NCBI GenBank assembly: GCA_041743085.1
Contig: JBGTNL010000039.1
Coordinates: 1-64,000, forward strand
Source: JAFMPW01 sp041743085
GTDB taxonomy: Bacteria; Bacteroidota; Bacteroidia; Flavobacteriales; Flavobacteriaceae
DNA length: 64,000 bases
Reading direction: 5' to 3'
A program made the position numbers and the translations under genes. Shown piece by piece: positions 1 through 8,273 of the stretch; position 1 is the first letter of the stretch; each line of letters opens with the position of its first letter. The notes beneath the pieces were generated by a model. It ran no database searches, was not told the DNA's origin, and saw only the letters and a program-made list of their open reading frames with translations.

Positions 1-254
1 GAAAGGCTAGATAAATGTACTTAATAACAAAATTTTATTGGTTTTTTAATGTATAGTTTGAGTCATTAATTGTGTAGTTGGTAGGTAACTGCCATTAAGT
101 TTTACTGTGTGATTTCGATAGCCTTGTACGAGTACATTTAAGCGGCCGTTTATCTGAACTATTTCCGATTTCAATGTCCATTGATCTTAAAAAGTTTAAA
201 TTGCCGTACTAAATTAGTAGTTGCTATTTTTACGTTTATTTAAACTTTCGAACT
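1..254. other. Intergenic left edge
   Basis: This AT-rich stretch contains no convincing gene. It runs to the window edge and leads into the serine recombinase. No clear TTG-N19-TAnnTTTG promoter is visible. Confidence 0.5.
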
Positions 255-893
255 ATGATTTTCGGATACGCAAGGGTGAGCACCTCGGACCAGTCGCTGA
301 ACCTTCAGATCGATGCCCTTCTCCAGGAAGGAATCGAGAGGAAGAACATCCACACGGACAAAATCTCGAGTACGGCCAAGGAAAGAAAAAGCCTTAACAG
401 ACTTTGGGACTTCGCAAGGGAGGGAGACACCATCGTGGTATGGAAACTGGACCGGTTGGCGCGGAGCCTTATCCATTTCACCAAACTGATAAACGAACTC
501 GAGGAGAAGGGCGTCAAGTTCAAGAGCATTACCGAACCCTTCATCGACACCACCAAGGAATCCTCCCACTCCAGGTTCTTGGTCAACATGTTCGCCGCAC
601 TGGCACAATTGGAACGCGATATCATCGTGGAACGCACCAAGGCCGGGCTGGAGTCCGCACGAATCCGGGGCAGGGTATTAGGAGCTCCGAAGGGCCTGAG
701 CAAAAAGAACAAACAAAAAGCGGTACTTTGCGAGGAGTATTTCCAGGAGGGTGAAATGACCGTAACCGAAATTTGCGATCGGTTGGGGATTTCAAGGGGC
801 TACCTATTACAAGTATTTAAGAATAAGGGGGCTTCAAGGAAAATTGAGACCTTACGGGAACAAAAAATGATCTCAACAACGTATCCCGGATGA
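255..893 (+). CDS. Serine recombinase (resolvase/invertase family)
   Basis: The 212-residue protein has the small serine recombinase layout. An N-terminal catalytic domain begins with YARVSTSDQ, where Ser9 is the expected nucleophile. The conserved LDRLARS arginine segment lies near residue 70, and a long helix (QLERDIIVERTKAGLESAR) follows. A C-terminal helix-turn-helix reads TVTEICDRLGISRGYL. Enzymes of this family cut and rejoin DNA through a covalent phosphoserine link, in resolution or inversion. Length and motif spacing are normal, so it looks intact. It stands first in an accessory block followed by a toxin-antitoxin pair, which suggests it came with a mobile element. Its target site is not evident. 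Confidence 0.93.
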   Translation: MIFGYARVSTSDQSLNLQIDALLQEGIERKNIHTDKISSTAKERKSLNRLWDFAREGDTIVVWKLDRLARSLIHFTKLINELEEKGVKFKSITEPFIDTTKESSHSRFLVNMFAALAQLERDIIVERTKAGLESARIRGRVLGAPKGLSKKNKQKAVLCEEYFQEGEMTVTEICDRLGISRGYLLQVFKNKGASRKIETLREQKMISTTYPG

Positions 894-950
894 GCAATTA
901 AATTTTCTATTGCAACAATTTTATTGTATTTTAGCAGCAAATATATTGTT

Positions 951-1415
951 ATGGCGGTTTTAAAAAGTAGTAACGTAAGGGCCGGAAACGGCAAAATGAA
1001 ATGGAGCATCATTGTAGACCGGGATAAATTTGCTTGGTCCACAAGCATGGACAGAGTACAAATTATCAGGAAAGGACTGCCTTATGAATCGATCGAGGTC
1101 ATAAGCAAGAAGGCGGACTTTTCCATAAAAGAGGTGTTGCGCTCACTTGGCCTTCCCCAGACTACATACAATAAAAAAAAGAAGGACAATGATCTGCTCA
1201 GCGGAAGGGACAGTGAGGTAATCCTGTTCCTTTCGGAATTGCTGGATTTCGGTCTGGAAGTTTTCGACAACGAGAAGGAAAAGTTCCAGCGTTGGCTGAA
1301 AAAGCCGAATATTTCATTGGGGGGTGCCACTCCGGAAAGCCTGTTCGATTCGCTAACGGGGATCCAAGAAGTGAAAAACACGCTCAACAGGCTTGAATAC
1401 GGAAACCTGGCCTAA
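951..1415 (+). CDS. Xre/MbcA/ParS-type antitoxin (DUF2384)
   Basis: The 154-residue protein resembles Xre-like antitoxins of Xre-RES modules. Its C-terminal part (ISLGGATPESLFDSLTGIQ... LNRLEYG) is the typical DUF2384 segment that blocks the toxin active site. The centre (FSIKEVLRSLGLPQTTYNKKK) resembles the DNA-binding helix-turn-helix. I chose the ATG at 951; an upstream TTG at 924 would add nine residues but is a weaker start. The stop codon TAA overlaps the ATG of the next gene by one base (TAATG), so the two are translationally coupled. By analogy with the family it should repress its own operon. Confidence 0.87.
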   Translation: MAVLKSSNVRAGNGKMKWSIIVDRDKFAWSTSMDRVQIIRKGLPYESIEVISKKADFSIKEVLRSLGLPQTTYNKKKKDNDLLSGRDSEVILFLSELLDFGLEVFDNEKEKFQRWLKKPNISLGGATPESLFDSLTGIQEVKNTLNRLEYGNLA

Positions 1416-1888
1416 TGCGGATCTACAGGATAGAGAGAAAAAAGCATCTTGAAACCACCTTAAAGGGAATCGGGGCGGCCCTGACCGATGGCTATCGTTG
1501 GAACAGCCTTAACACTTATTTGGTGTACACGGCGGATTCGCGGGCACTTGCGACCCTGGAGATATCCGTTCACCTGGACCTGAGCGAGGACCTTCCCAAC
1601 GACCGTTATTATGTAGAGATCGATGTTCCCGATGAAGTGGGAATCCTGGAACTGAAAATAGGGGAGCTTCCGAAAAATTGGGACGCCAAGCCGCCGATTA
1701 CCGATACACAATATATCGGGGACGATTTCGTCAGGGAGAACAGTGCGGCAGTTCTTAAGGTTCCAAGTAGCATAGTTCCCCCGGAATTCAACTACCTGAT
1801 CAATCCGAACCACCCCGAGGCAAAAAAAATTTCCGTTATCTCGACCGAACCGCTCAAATTCGACAAAAGGCTCAAATCCACGAGCTGA
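1415..1888 (+). CDS. RES-domain toxin
   Basis: The 157-residue protein has the RES-domain pattern. An early arginine lies in MRIYRIERKKH, YRWNSLNTYLVYTADSRALATLE holds the tyrosine and glutamate region, and VPSSIVPPEFNYLINPNHP carries the conserved serine and the characteristic ending. RES toxins (MbcT, ParT, Res) destroy or divert NAD+ or modify a metabolic enzyme, and are neutralised by the antitoxin encoded just upstream. Length matches the family. The one-base overlap with the antitoxin supports a coupled operon. Confidence 0.87.
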   Translation: MRIYRIERKKHLETTLKGIGAALTDGYRWNSLNTYLVYTADSRALATLEISVHLDLSEDLPNDRYYVEIDVPDEVGILELKIGELPKNWDAKPPITDTQYIGDDFVRENSAAVLKVPSSIVPPEFNYLINPNHPEAKKISVISTEPLKFDKRLKSTS

Positions 1889-1960
1889 ACGGTTCAATAA
1901 AATAGTTGCTCAACCCAGGTAAAACAGAAGCTGAAGCAAACGAAAATTCAATTATCGAAG

Positions 1961-2338
1961 ATGGGACTATTGAACAAACTAATGGGGAACGCCTGCAGGG
2001 TATCCCCGGAAAAACTGAACGAAAAGTATGGCCGTTTACTGGTGGACAGCGAACAGATCGAACTGGGATTTACCCTTTTCAGGGATGTCTTTATGTTTAC
2101 CGATAAACGATTGATATTGGTCGACATTCAGGGACTTACCGGCAGTAAAATAGAATACAGATCACTGACATACAAGAACATTTCCCGGTTCTCGCTTGAA
2201 ACCTCGGGGACTTTTGACCTGGATGCGGAACTGAAAATTTGGATATCCAGCGAAGATACACCGAGCGTGAGCAAAAAATTCAATAAAAGCATCGATGTTT
2301 ACGAGGTTCAAAAATATTTGGCGAACAATGTGATGTAG
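1961..2338 (+). CDS. PH-like domain protein (YvbH/DUF1696 type)
   Basis: The 125-residue protein has the bacterial pleckstrin-homology-like pattern: YGRLLVDSEQIELGFTLFRDVFMFTDKRLILVDIQGLTGSKIEYRS, then YKNISRFSLETSGTFDLDAELKIWISS. This is typical of single-domain bPH proteins, whose role is mostly unknown and which form rings. No signal peptide or membrane segment is seen. It follows the toxin gene by about 70 bp on the same strand and may be cotranscribed. Confidence 0.8.
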   Translation: MGLLNKLMGNACRVSPEKLNEKYGRLLVDSEQIELGFTLFRDVFMFTDKRLILVDIQGLTGSKIEYRSLTYKNISRFSLETSGTFDLDAELKIWISSEDTPSVSKKFNKSIDVYEVQKYLANNVM

Positions 2339-2494
2339 TTGATAGTAAAGTTCAAAAAAACGAAGAATTAAACGGATTTAAGAAAGCATTTTGATATTGC
2401 AATCATGGGCATCCTATTAAAAACCTACTATGGACCTTTACTCCCACGAAATTTTTAACTTTAGAAAATAGTAAACGTAAGTCCTTCAGAACCT

Positions 2495-3653
2495 ATGCCA
2501 ACACCGATTCTTAAATACAGACTTTTCCTTTCATCCCCAAGCGACTTATTAGATGATCGCGCCTCGATTGAAGAAGTGATATCAGAACTAAATTTAACTT
2601 TTGGACATGATAACAATTTGATTCTAGAGTTAATCAAATGGGAGACGCACTCTGGGCCTGCAATTTCTGATAAAAGCGTACAAAAGATTATCACAGATGA
2701 TGTGGGTGATAATTACGACCTTTTCATAGGTTTATTGTGGAAAAAAATTTGGAACACCTACAGATCAATTTGATTCCGGAACTGAAGAAGAATTTATTTC
2801 CGCTTATCAGAAGTATTTAAATAAACCATCCTCTTTGCAGATACTATTTTATTTTAAAGACGCACCGATTTTACCTTCCGAAATAGATACAACTCAATTA
2901 AAAAGAGTTCAGGATTTTAAAAGAGATATAGGGGAATTTAAAAACGTTCTTTACTGGGAATACCAAGATACTGAACAACTGGGTTCTTTTCTTAGAATTC
3001 ATATCCGTAAAAGAATTAATGATTTGATAAGAATAAAAGATGTGTCAGTCATTAAACTAAATTCACCCGACGACGAAACATCTTTCCATGGCATTGAAGA
3101 AGAACTTGGTATAATTGACTATCAAGAAATGGTAGAGGATTATCTTGCAGACACAACTCAGGCACTTCTTCGCATATCTGACTCAACCACATCCGTTGGG
3201 GAGCAGATTGTGAGAAAAGCATCCGAAATTAATGCACTTAGTCTTGGAGGAAATAGACCGAGTCGAAAAGAAATTCGAGATATACTCGTGCGAACAGGTA
3301 AAATCATGGAAAATTATTCGAACAGAATTAAACCAGAGATACCTATTTATCAAGAAAGTTTTAAAAAAGGAATTGATGCCATCTCTAAATTAATCGATAT
3401 TTCAAAATCAGATTTGAATCCAGACGAAACGGAAATTATTGAGATGAAAAGCTCACTTGCTGAAATGACCAATAGTATAGCACACTCCATTGCTAGTATG
3501 ACAGGATTTTTAGAAACGGTTCGTCAGCTACCACGACTTTCGAAGGAATTGAACAAGGCCAAATTAGATATGGGTGAAACATTAGAAAATTTGCTTCACA
3601 ATTTGACCATAAGCCAAACCATCGCTCAGGAGTTGTCAGATAGCCTTAAATAA
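2495..3653 (+). pseudogene. DUF4062-domain protein, interrupted by a +1 frameshift in an A7 run
   Basis: The first frame (2495-2773) begins YRLFLSSPSDLLDDR and reads YDLFIGLLWKK, the classic DUF4062 start. It then goes out of frame at an A7 run (2741-2747). With one A fewer the reading continues KFGTPTDQFDSGTEEEF and joins the second frame to 3653, giving a protein of about 385 residues with a helical C terminus. DUF4062 is a Rossmann/TIR-like domain often found in STAND and other conflict proteins. The break is either a real mutation, a homopolymer sequencing error or a frameshift site. The gene is AT-rich relative to its upstream neighbours. Confidence 0.82.
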
Positions 3654-3835
3654 AATTAAAAAATTTTATATTTAGTAATTTTAATCTCTAAAGTTCAAAT
3701 AAAGGATAACTTCAAGATGTAACTTCAAAGATTTTACCGATATTTGAAATCAAATAAGTTCATTTAATAAACAAGTGCGATCTGGTGTGTTATATGGTGA
3801 ACACTTCAAAAATTGGTGGTATAACTTTTTGAATA

Positions 3836-4042
3836 TCAAATAGATAAATCTAAAGTATTGATCCTATAGGGATCACCACAATGAAAAATCAACTCGGAAT
3901 ACCCATCCGGTATGATCTTTTCCCTATGAACGATATGCTCTCCCTGGCTATCGACCAGCCAGAAACTTTTTACAATATCGCTGAGAGCGGGGCAGGCTTC
4001 CTGTTGTTTATATATCAAAATTATGATGGTTGAAGTGCGCAA
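3836..4042 (-). pseudogene. AraC-family regulator remnant (DUF6597 N terminus)
   Basis: The 68 residues match only the N-terminal sensor part of DUF6597 AraC regulators. They read PALSDIVKSFWLVDSQGE, then EKIIPDGYSELIFHCGDPYRI, and stop. The remaining sensor domain and the helix-turn-helix are missing downstream (lower coordinates). It is most simply a decayed gene fragment. Confidence 0.6.
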
Positions 4043-4217
4043 ATACCTGTTTTGGCTACAAATATAGGATGGAATTCGAAAAACACTGTGAAGTCACGTC
4101 CCGGCGTGCAAGGCGGTACCCCATAATTCTACTTTGCATCAAACTGTCTTTTTACCGGAAAAGAAAATCTATTTCAGCCTGAAGAATTACGTTTTAAAGA
4201 TTCCATATCTATAAAGT

Positions 4218-4661
4218 TCATTGTACTCTTTCAACTTCATCAGCGATTTTTCCGTTTTCACGAACAATCATTTTTATGATTTCGTTTTCAGCATTTTGGA
4301 TGGCCCCATATAACACCCCCTTATTATATAACGGAAAAACCCGCATACTGCCTTTAACCAATTGCCGAAGCGGTTTCTTGCCTGAATTTGAGCAAATATT
4401 CTGTTCCAATGCCTTAATAAACAACTGTTTTGTTGTACTGAGGCCTCCCTCATCGTGATAAAACTCAAGATCCTCACTGATAATTGGTTCCAGACCTGAT
4501 ATTTTACATTTATTGAAACCACTTTCAAAGGGAAGGGAATCCATTCTATGTATGGTTTTATAAAGTTCCGATGAACTTTCTACCTGTGAGGTTGATTTTT
4601 GGTATGGCAACAGGCAGATTGTAAATAGAACAAGGGTCTTACAATGGTACTTTACTTTCAT
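4218..4661 (-). CDS. Exported NTF2-like (DUF4440-type) protein
   Basis: The 147-residue protein begins with a signal peptide (KYHCKTLVLFTICLLPYQKSTSQ). The mature part resembles small NTF2-like DUF4440 proteins: MDSLPFESGFNKCKISGLEPIISEDLEFYHDEGGLSTTKQLFIKAL. Members bind small ligands or act as orphan enzymes, mostly of unknown role. No catalytic residues can be assigned. It is probably periplasmic. Neighbours do not inform function. Confidence 0.6.
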   Translation of the reverse strand: MKVKYHCKTLVLFTICLLPYQKSTSQVESSSELYKTIHRMDSLPFESGFNKCKISGLEPIISEDLEFYHDEGGLSTTKQLFIKALEQNICSNSGKKPLRQLVKGSMRVFPLYNKGVLYGAIQNAENEIIKMIVRENGKIADEVERVQ

Positions 4662-4947
4662 TTTTTATGGTTCAAGATGAAGTATTCTAAAGAGAACGCG
4701 CTTTTCCCGTTGTTACAGCCAACAGAACACGTTCAATCGAATAAACCCATTTCCTTCTATGCCTTTTGGCAAGCTCAGGACCTTGTATAACCTACATTGG
4801 CATTCGCGAGGGCAGGCAGCCTCTGAACAACTTGCTCGTCTCGGACGGATTATAGAACGATTAAAGGAATTCCCCGCAATAGCAGATGGACCTAATGAAG
4901 TTAAAGGAGCCTGCGAACGCAAATTACCACCTGTGGCCAAAGCATGA
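4662..4947. other. Non-coding stretch
   Basis: Open frames exist on both strands, but their composition is not protein-like and no family is recognised. I see no clear gene or RNA here. Confidence 0.4.
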
Positions 4948-5787
4948 TTACCGGGAGGTAACATGCTGTCGGGCATAACGCGAAGGCAGGATGCCAAATT
5001 GGTCACTAAAGCATTTGGTAAAATAAGAGGGATCCTTAAAGCCGGTTTGGCGCGCTACCCTGGCAATGGGTCCAAAACGCCGGTAGAGTAATTGCAATGC
5101 CCTGCGCAGCCTGAATTCCCTTACGAACCGGCCAGGGGATTTCCCGGTCAGCCTTTTTATTTTGCGATTAAATTGTGAAGGGCTTTGGCCCAGTTGGCGA
5201 CCCAGTGCCGCTACAGAAATCTGAGAATCGCCCAGGTGTTCTTCGCAAAGCGCCAGGAACCGCCCCAAAAGCGTTTCTTCCTCTATCTTAAGCACCCTGA
5301 CCAGGTCTTTGTCGATCCGCGCATTCCGGTTTTCCTCCTCGTACAACAGCTTAACATCGGTGCTGATCACGAGTTCTTCCTTCACAAATTCGCACATCCT
5401 CCTTACCCGGGCTTTGGTTTCTTCCCGGGAAATAGCATCTTCAACGGCGGCAAGGGAACAAATACCTATGTGCAATTTTCTGTTCGTTGCATCGAAGCTG
5501 GGCGTAATGTACTTAAAATTGGCATGTACCTTATAGGCACACAGCACGGCATTTGTCACCGATTTAAAGGTGACCAGATACGAATTGTTATCCTGTTGAA
5601 GAATCGCTCCCTGGTAGGCATTCAGGGAGTTCAGGACGCTGTTGTGGAATTTTTGGGCAAAGATGCTGAACTGCCGGGCTTCAAGTCGGTGCAGAAAACT
5701 ACTTGTTTCGAGCATCATAATGGCCCGGAAACCGGATGGAATAATTGTTTGAGCAGCCAATATTTTCGAATTAAACAGGTAAATCAA
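4948..5787 (-). CDS. AraC-type regulator with degenerate cyclase-like sensor
   Basis: The 279-residue protein ends in an AraC helix-turn-helix pair (ISVAALGRQLGQSPSQFNRKI... ARVARQTGFKDPSYFTKCF). The first 150 residues follow the class III nucleotide cyclase fold order (FSIFAQKFHNSVLNSL, YQGAILQQDNNSYLVTF, LHIGICSLAAVEDAI, ARVRRMCEFVKEELVIS). The metal-binding aspartates are absent, so it is probably a ligand sensor and not an enzyme. Similar flavobacterial proteins often have an additional N-terminal DUF4242 domain, and this copy begins inside the following linker. It may therefore be an N-terminally shortened version. Confidence 0.78.
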   Translation of the reverse strand: MIYLFNSKILAAQTIIPSGFRAIMMLETSSFLHRLEARQFSIFAQKFHNSVLNSLNAYQGAILQQDNNSYLVTFKSVTNAVLCAYKVHANFKYITPSFDATNRKLHIGICSLAAVEDAISREETKARVRRMCEFVKEELVISTDVKLLYEEENRNARIDKDLVRVLKIEEETLLGRFLALCEEHLGDSQISVAALGRQLGQSPSQFNRKIKRLTGKSPGRFVREFRLRRALQLLYRRFGPIARVARQTGFKDPSYFTKCFSDQFGILPSRYARQHVTSR

Positions 5788-6104
5788 ACTTTTTCAGTAA
5801 GTTACATCATTTGAAACAATAAGTAATGTCCGAAAGGGGAACCCATACAACTTTTTACTAACAACATAGCAACATGCTGTTAATAACCCGTAATACATCA
5901 AACAAAAAAGTAAAGAATTGAAGTTATCCATGAATTGGATAAAAAGGTATTCGATAGAATAACATCAATGACAGCATTTCAATTCTTTGAACCGTTCTCC
6001 GGCCTATCGCAAAAGAGAGGTCTGGCGGAGGGGATTGAACACGGCATTTATATCTCTTTCCACCCGAAGGAGGAAAAGCAGTTCAGTTCTGTAAAGACCG
6101 CCTG
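5788..6104. other. Intergenic, no gene recognised
   Basis: A short plus-strand frame from 5935 overlaps the end of the next minus-strand gene and has no recognisable family. I regard this stretch as intergenic. Confidence 0.5.
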
Positions 6105-7010
6105 CTATAAATACTTCTGAAGGCGCTTCTTAAAAAAGGCCGCGCTATCCGTGATACTCTGCATGGAATTCACTGCATAATTACCGCCCTGTTCCAGGAA
6201 ATAGTTCTGCAGGCCCGATTGGTCCAGCTCCTGCAGCATATTATCATAGTCTATGGAGCCGTTACCCAACTCGGTGTAATCCCTGCTCACTTTATCCATA
6301 TCCTTGATGTGCCACATTACAAAACGTTCCGGCTGCCTGGCGATGAGTTCTGCCGGACTTCTTTTAGAGGAATGCATCACCCAGTAGAGGTCGAGCTGCA
6401 ATTTTACCAGCCCCGGATCTGTTTCCCGCATAATGAGCTCGTAGCCCTGTTCCCCACCGTGATCCGTAAATTCAAAGTCGTGGTTGTGATAGGCAAAGCC
6501 CAGGCCTGCCTTGTTCACCTGCCCACCAATGACATTGAGCTTTTCAGAAAGGATTTTGAAGTTTTCAATGCTCCTTAATTCCGGGGCCAGCCAGGGCCAG
6601 GTAATGTATTTCTGGTCTAAGGCCCGGGCACCCCCGATACACTTATCCACATAGCGTTCCAGCGCCACCGCAGGTTTTTTAAAATAGGGTGAAAAGCCAT
6701 AATGGCCACTGGAGGCGGTAAGCCCCTGACCGTCCAGGATCTTTTTAAACTCAGCCGCCTTAAACCCGTAATAGCTTCCTTTCTCCTCATCATAGCCGTA
6801 GATCTCCAGGTCTTCAAATCCCAGGGACCGTACCTTTTTTAAACTCCCGATGGGATCCTGTGCCATGGCATCCCGTATGGTAAAGAGTTGTAGCCCCATT
6901 TTATAATTGCCTGCACTGCTCATAGCGAATGTGGGTAACGGCAGTACTGCTGCTGAGAGCAACATACCGGATTGTCGCATAAATTTTCTTCGGGAAATGT
7001 CAGAGCTCAT
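6105..7010 (-). CDS. TAT-exported sugar phosphate isomerase/epimerase-like TIM barrel
   Basis: The 301-residue protein has a twin-arginine signal (SRRKFMRQSG followed by a hydrophobic run to TFAMS). An AP-endonuclease-2/xylose-isomerase-like TIM barrel follows: MGLQLFTIRDAM, GFEDLEIYGYD, FAYHNHDFEF, LVKLQLDLYWVMHSS, FVMWHIKDMD, ELGNGSIDYDNML. The histidine and acidic residues (HNHDFE, DLYW, HIKD) are the expected metal ligands. Such exported members are common in Bacteroidota sugar and inositol catabolism. Length is normal. A membrane-protein remnant lies just upstream. Confidence 0.88.
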   Translation of the reverse strand: MSSDISRRKFMRQSGMLLSAAVLPLPTFAMSSAGNYKMGLQLFTIRDAMAQDPIGSLKKVRSLGFEDLEIYGYDEEKGSYYGFKAAEFKKILDGQGLTASSGHYGFSPYFKKPAVALERYVDKCIGGARALDQKYITWPWLAPELRSIENFKILSEKLNVIGGQVNKAGLGFAYHNHDFEFTDHGGEQGYELIMRETDPGLVKLQLDLYWVMHSSKRSPAELIARQPERFVMWHIKDMDKVSRDYTELGNGSIDYDNMLQELDQSGLQNYFLEQGGNYAVNSMQSITDSAAFFKKRLQKYL

Positions 7011-7107
7011 CTTAAATGCTTAAAGTTCCTAAATATAGCCAAATTCATAACAGCTTGCCAACAATAGGTTCATCCGGGGACGAACTACCAACCCCAAAAG
7101 TTGATCC

Positions 7108-7299
7108 CTAAATTACCCCCCAGTACCATAAGAAAATAAGGAGCCCCGCAACACCTGCCCAGGAGAGCGTCCAGACCGCCTTGGTTGCCCCTGTGTTTGC
7201 TTTCGACCATATTATTTTACCAAAAAAAGCGCATAAAATAAGGGCAAGTACTTCAGGAGCCGGGAACGCTTTTTTTCCTGCAGGCCAAAATGTGTATTG
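7108..7299 (-). pseudogene. Possible C-terminal remnant of a membrane transporter
   Basis: A 63-codon open stretch reads as two hydrophobic segments, EVLALILCAFFGKIIW and WTLSWAGVAGLLIFLWYWG, with a short basic loop between them and a stop. It looks like the last two transmembrane helices of a transporter. A TGA stands directly before it and no start codon fits. The family cannot be named with confidence. Its position upstream of the sugar isomerase gene on the same strand would suit a sugar transporter. Confidence 0.3.
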
Positions 7300-8273
7300 T
7301 CATGACTGTTCCGAAATTAATAGCAAAGGCATTGAATTTTTCATGGCTGCCGTTATTTTATGTTTACAATGCGAGAAAAAAATCAAAACCGGGATTAATA
7401 GCATAGGTCAGGACTTTTCTCTACCGGGCGTTCCTCATTCATAAGTTGTCTTCAACCCGGTCCGGGCATATCTTACGTTTCAAAGAATTTTAAGAAACCA
7501 CCCTTCAATTTCAAGTTAATTGTTAGGTAATGAGCTTTCCTGTCGGAAAGCGGGTATTACCTGATATGTTCCGCAAAAATTTGCAAAGGCGAACGAAGAG
7601 AAGAATCTTGTTAATGACTGGTAAAAAAGCAGGCGTTCGCATCCGGGATTTTTGTGCCTTAAGCATTAAACTATTTGGTTGGATATGTAGTTTAAAGATA
7701 CGCTTTAATCCCTTCAAATTCTACAGAAATGTATGGATGGCCGACTATAATGTACCGTCGGCAGAGACGTCCCTTTGGACGCAACCTCTGAGAGATCCAA
7801 AAAAGTGTTTTAAAGCTCAAAAAAACCTTGAATGCCCGTTTCAACATTTGAATTACCGCAACTTAAAACTGGCAGACCGGTGTTTGCAGAGGTAAAATTG
7901 CAATCTGTACAACAAATCCTACCAATAATACAATTTTATAGGACTCCAGGTACATGATGTGCTACATTTAGATACCAGTTGGCCTATCCGGTAATATTTC
8001 GTTCCTCCACCCAGTTTAAGATTAATTCGTTTTTTCGTGCAGCTGCCCACTCGCACATTTAAAAGAGAAAGACACAGCACGCTTGGCGCCCCCTTAACGG
8101 GGCCCGACACAACAAATAGGCACCCCTGTGACGCAGCATTTCGGGCCAGAAAACATCGGCAATAGCACAGGTATGGCCAGACATATTAATAAAAAGTAAA
8201 ATGATTGAATTAGCCCCCTCAATTTGTAAGATCAGCTTTTACTCAAACATTCACCTTAAACTATCTTAATTCT
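7300..8273. other. Gene-poor stretch upstream of the toxin genes
   Basis: Almost 1 kb carries only short frames on both strands (for example plus 7530-7895 and minus 7919-8110) whose translations show no domain and no typical composition. I see no RNA gene. It probably holds decayed sequence plus the upstream region of the TcA-like gene. Confidence 0.5.

Noticed and set aside
240..712. Frames overlapping the serine recombinase on both strands
   Set aside because: They are shadows of a clear recombinase gene with intact catalytic motifs.
4713..5006. Minus-strand 97-codon frame
   Set aside because: It overlaps the start of a well-supported gene region, is unusually rich in Arg, Ser and Cys, and matches no family.
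7530..7895. Plus-strand 121-codon frame upstream of the Tc toxin genes
   Set aside because: Composition is basic and irregular, with no domain or good leader, and frames on the other strand are equally open.
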